Source: Nitrospirota bacterium
GTDB taxonomy: Bacteria > Nitrospirota > Thermodesulfovibrionia > Thermodesulfovibrionales > UBA6898
DNA: 5,047 bases
Direction: 5' to 3'
NCBI GenBank assembly: GCA_021787505.1
Contig: JAJYLU010000190.1
Coordinates: 1-5,047, forward strand
Part shown: positions 3,956 through 5,047 of the stretch, in pieces
How the letters are laid out: each line of letters opens with the position of its first letter
Position numbering within the stretch: position 1 is the stretch's first letter
Made by a program: the position numbers and the translations under genes
The notes under the pieces: generated by a model
What the model saw: the letters and a program-made list of their open reading frames with translations, nothing else
Databases searched by the model: none
What the model was told of the DNA's origin: nothing

Positions 3956-5047
3956 CTACGGAGATGTCTGTTCTTGAGGAACGTTATGAAAATCATATGA
4001 CTGGCCTGAAGGTTCTGTAATTCTAGTAAGATTGCCTTTTGCGTCATATTCATAAGTCGTTACATTTCCAAAAGAGTCTGTCATTCTCGTGACTTGGCCC
4101 GCACTGTTGTAAGAATAAAAAGTAGTCTCCCGGTTGAAATAGTCTGTCACGGAAGTCACATTATTGTCTTTGTCGTAAGTGTATGATATTGTTTTCCCGG
4201 CAGAATCCGTTTCCGAAGTGATGTTTCCTTTGGAGTCATACTTATACGTCGTCTTTCTTCCCGACGGGTCTGTCTTTTCTGTTAATGGCGGAGTTACTGT
4301 CGGATTCGTCATGTCGTATGTGTACGCCGTGACCCCGCCTTCCTTTCCGGTGACGTAAGTCGTTCCTGTTGGACTTATGGTGTCGCCGGGATAATTTACG
4401 GTCTGGGTTTTGCCTTCGGAGTCAGTCACTGTCACTACCCTGTTATAATACGCGTGGTCGTCATATGCATAGGTGGTTGTACGTCCATTTGGGTCTGTCT
4501 TTGTGTGCAAATAGGCTGTTGTCATGGTGGTTGCTGAGTTGTAAATATCTGTGTATGTATATGTCCAAGTCAGTTTCCCCGCGGGAGTCTGGCTTACGAT
4601 GCCGATAAGGGTGTTGCCGTCATAAGAGAAGGAATGGAGGTTCCCGTCTGGGTCAGTGATGCTGCTAATCAAATGTGAAGCATTATAGCGTATCGAAATG
4701 ACCCGTTTTGAGGGCTCGGTTACCGTCACCAGGTTATCCTTTGCGTCATAGACAAGTGTCGTCGTGTTTGAATTTCTGTCGACAATAGAAGTGATTTTGC
4801 CGTCGGCACTAAAGTGATATTTCCGGCCGTCTTTAAAAGAAAGGAGATACGTGTTGTCAGGATTCTTCGTCAAAGCGGGCCACGGCAACCCCACCGGAGT
4901 ATAGGAGGTTCCGTTGCGACGGAGTGACCCCCTTTGACCGTTGCTCTCCGTGACAATTGCATAGTCACCGCTCACAAGAAGCTGCACGTTGTAATTGTGC
5001 GTCCACCCGACGCCCAGAGGCAACCTATTGGAGTCAAGGCTGTTATA
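3956..5047 (-). CDS. Rhs/YD-repeat protein, C-terminal part (5' end beyond the window), ending inside the repeats
   Basis: 363 codons are open from the right edge to TAG at 3956-3958. The first visible residues, YNSLD followed by LPLGVGWTHNYN (residues 9-20 of the visible part), match the segment that begins the Rhs domain. Then come YD-type repeats such as VYDAKDNLVTVTEP, TDPNGRTTTYAYD, KYDSKGNITSETDSAGK, YTYDKDNNVTSVTD and YEYDAKGNLTRITEPSGQ, which in the family fold into a beta-strand shell around a C-terminal toxin or form large surface or secreted proteins. This protein stops about a dozen residues after its last repeat (SYDF, then a short tail), with no core-ending motif such as RYYDP-GRF and no toxin domain. 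It may be a short or truncated Rhs protein, or a degraded remnant. Base composition is more AT-rich than its neighbours. A TTG at 5023 is merely internal; the frame stays open above it. Confidence 0.85.
   Translation of the reverse strand, partial: YNSLDSNRLPLGVGWTHNYNVQLLVSGDYAIVTESNGQRGSLRRNGTSYTPVGLPWPALTKNPDNTYLLSFKDGRKYHFSADGKITSIVDRNSNTTTLVYDAKDNLVTVTEPSKRVISIRYNASHLISSITDPDGNLHSFSYDGNTLIGIVSQTPAGKLTWTYTYTDIYNSATTMTTAYLHTKTDPNGRTTTYAYDDHAYYNRVVTVTDSEGKTQTVNYPGDTISPTGTTYVTGKEGGVTAYTYDMTNPTVTPPLTEKTDPSGRKTTYKYDSKGNITSETDSAGKTISYTYDKDNNVTSVTDYFNRETTFYSYNSAGQVTRMTDSFGNVTTYEYDAKGNLTRITEPSGQSYDFHNVPQEQTSP

Noticed and set aside
3860..3958. Possible frameshifted continuation of the Rhs gene beyond its stop
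   Set aside because: The other two minus-strand frames there contain early stops or unrelated sequence with no YD repeat, so no simple frameshift restores an Rhs end.

Overview
The window most resembles the chromosome of an anaerobic bacterium of the Nitrospirota or Desulfobacterota kind. This is an inference from gene content: a bacterial copy of the archaeal-type phosphoglycerate mutase, a CooC-type carbon monoxide dehydrogenase maturation ATPase, a TatD nuclease fused to a radical SAM domain, and a C-rich/G-rich palindromic intergenic repeat of a style common in those genomes. No rRNA, tRNA, CRISPR array or complete insertion sequence is visible.

Layout. Positions 1-1182 (minus strand) hold the first 394 codons of a TatD-radical SAM fusion that runs off the left edge. 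Positions 1203-1532 are a roughly 330-base gap without a convincing gene; it carries a good promoter for the fusion gene, a near-identical 15-base direct repeat, and two back-to-back inverted repeats just after the next gene. Positions 1533-2741 (minus) encode a complete archaeal-type cofactor-independent phosphoglycerate mutase (apgM). Positions 2742-2969 are a divergent control region containing an inverted repeat around the apgM start, a REP-like palindrome, and a 10-bp-arm inverted repeat ahead of the next gene. Positions 2970-3737 (plus) encode a complete CooC/AcsF-type nickel-insertion ATPase. Positions 3738-3955 are a nearly featureless convergent gap. Positions 3956-5047 (minus) hold the C-terminal part of an Rhs/YD-repeat protein that enters from the right edge and ends abruptly inside its repeats.

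How the genes relate. apgM (glycolysis/gluconeogenesis) and cooC (carbon monoxide dehydrogenase/acetyl-CoA synthase maturation) both fit central carbon metabolism in an organism using the reductive acetyl-CoA pathway, but they are divergent and no CODH or ACS structural gene is in view, so a direct link is not shown. The two minus-strand genes whose starts are visible lack a Shine-Dalgarno sequence and have a -10-like hexamer six bases before the ATG, suggesting leaderless transcripts, whereas cooC has a normal ribosome binding site. The Rhs region is visibly more AT-rich than its neighbours and looks like accessory DNA.

I did not find a clearly new multi-gene system. The points most worth following are the TatD-radical SAM fusion, the paired regulatory dyads between apgM and cooC, the apparently leaderless starts, and the abrupt end of the Rhs gene.
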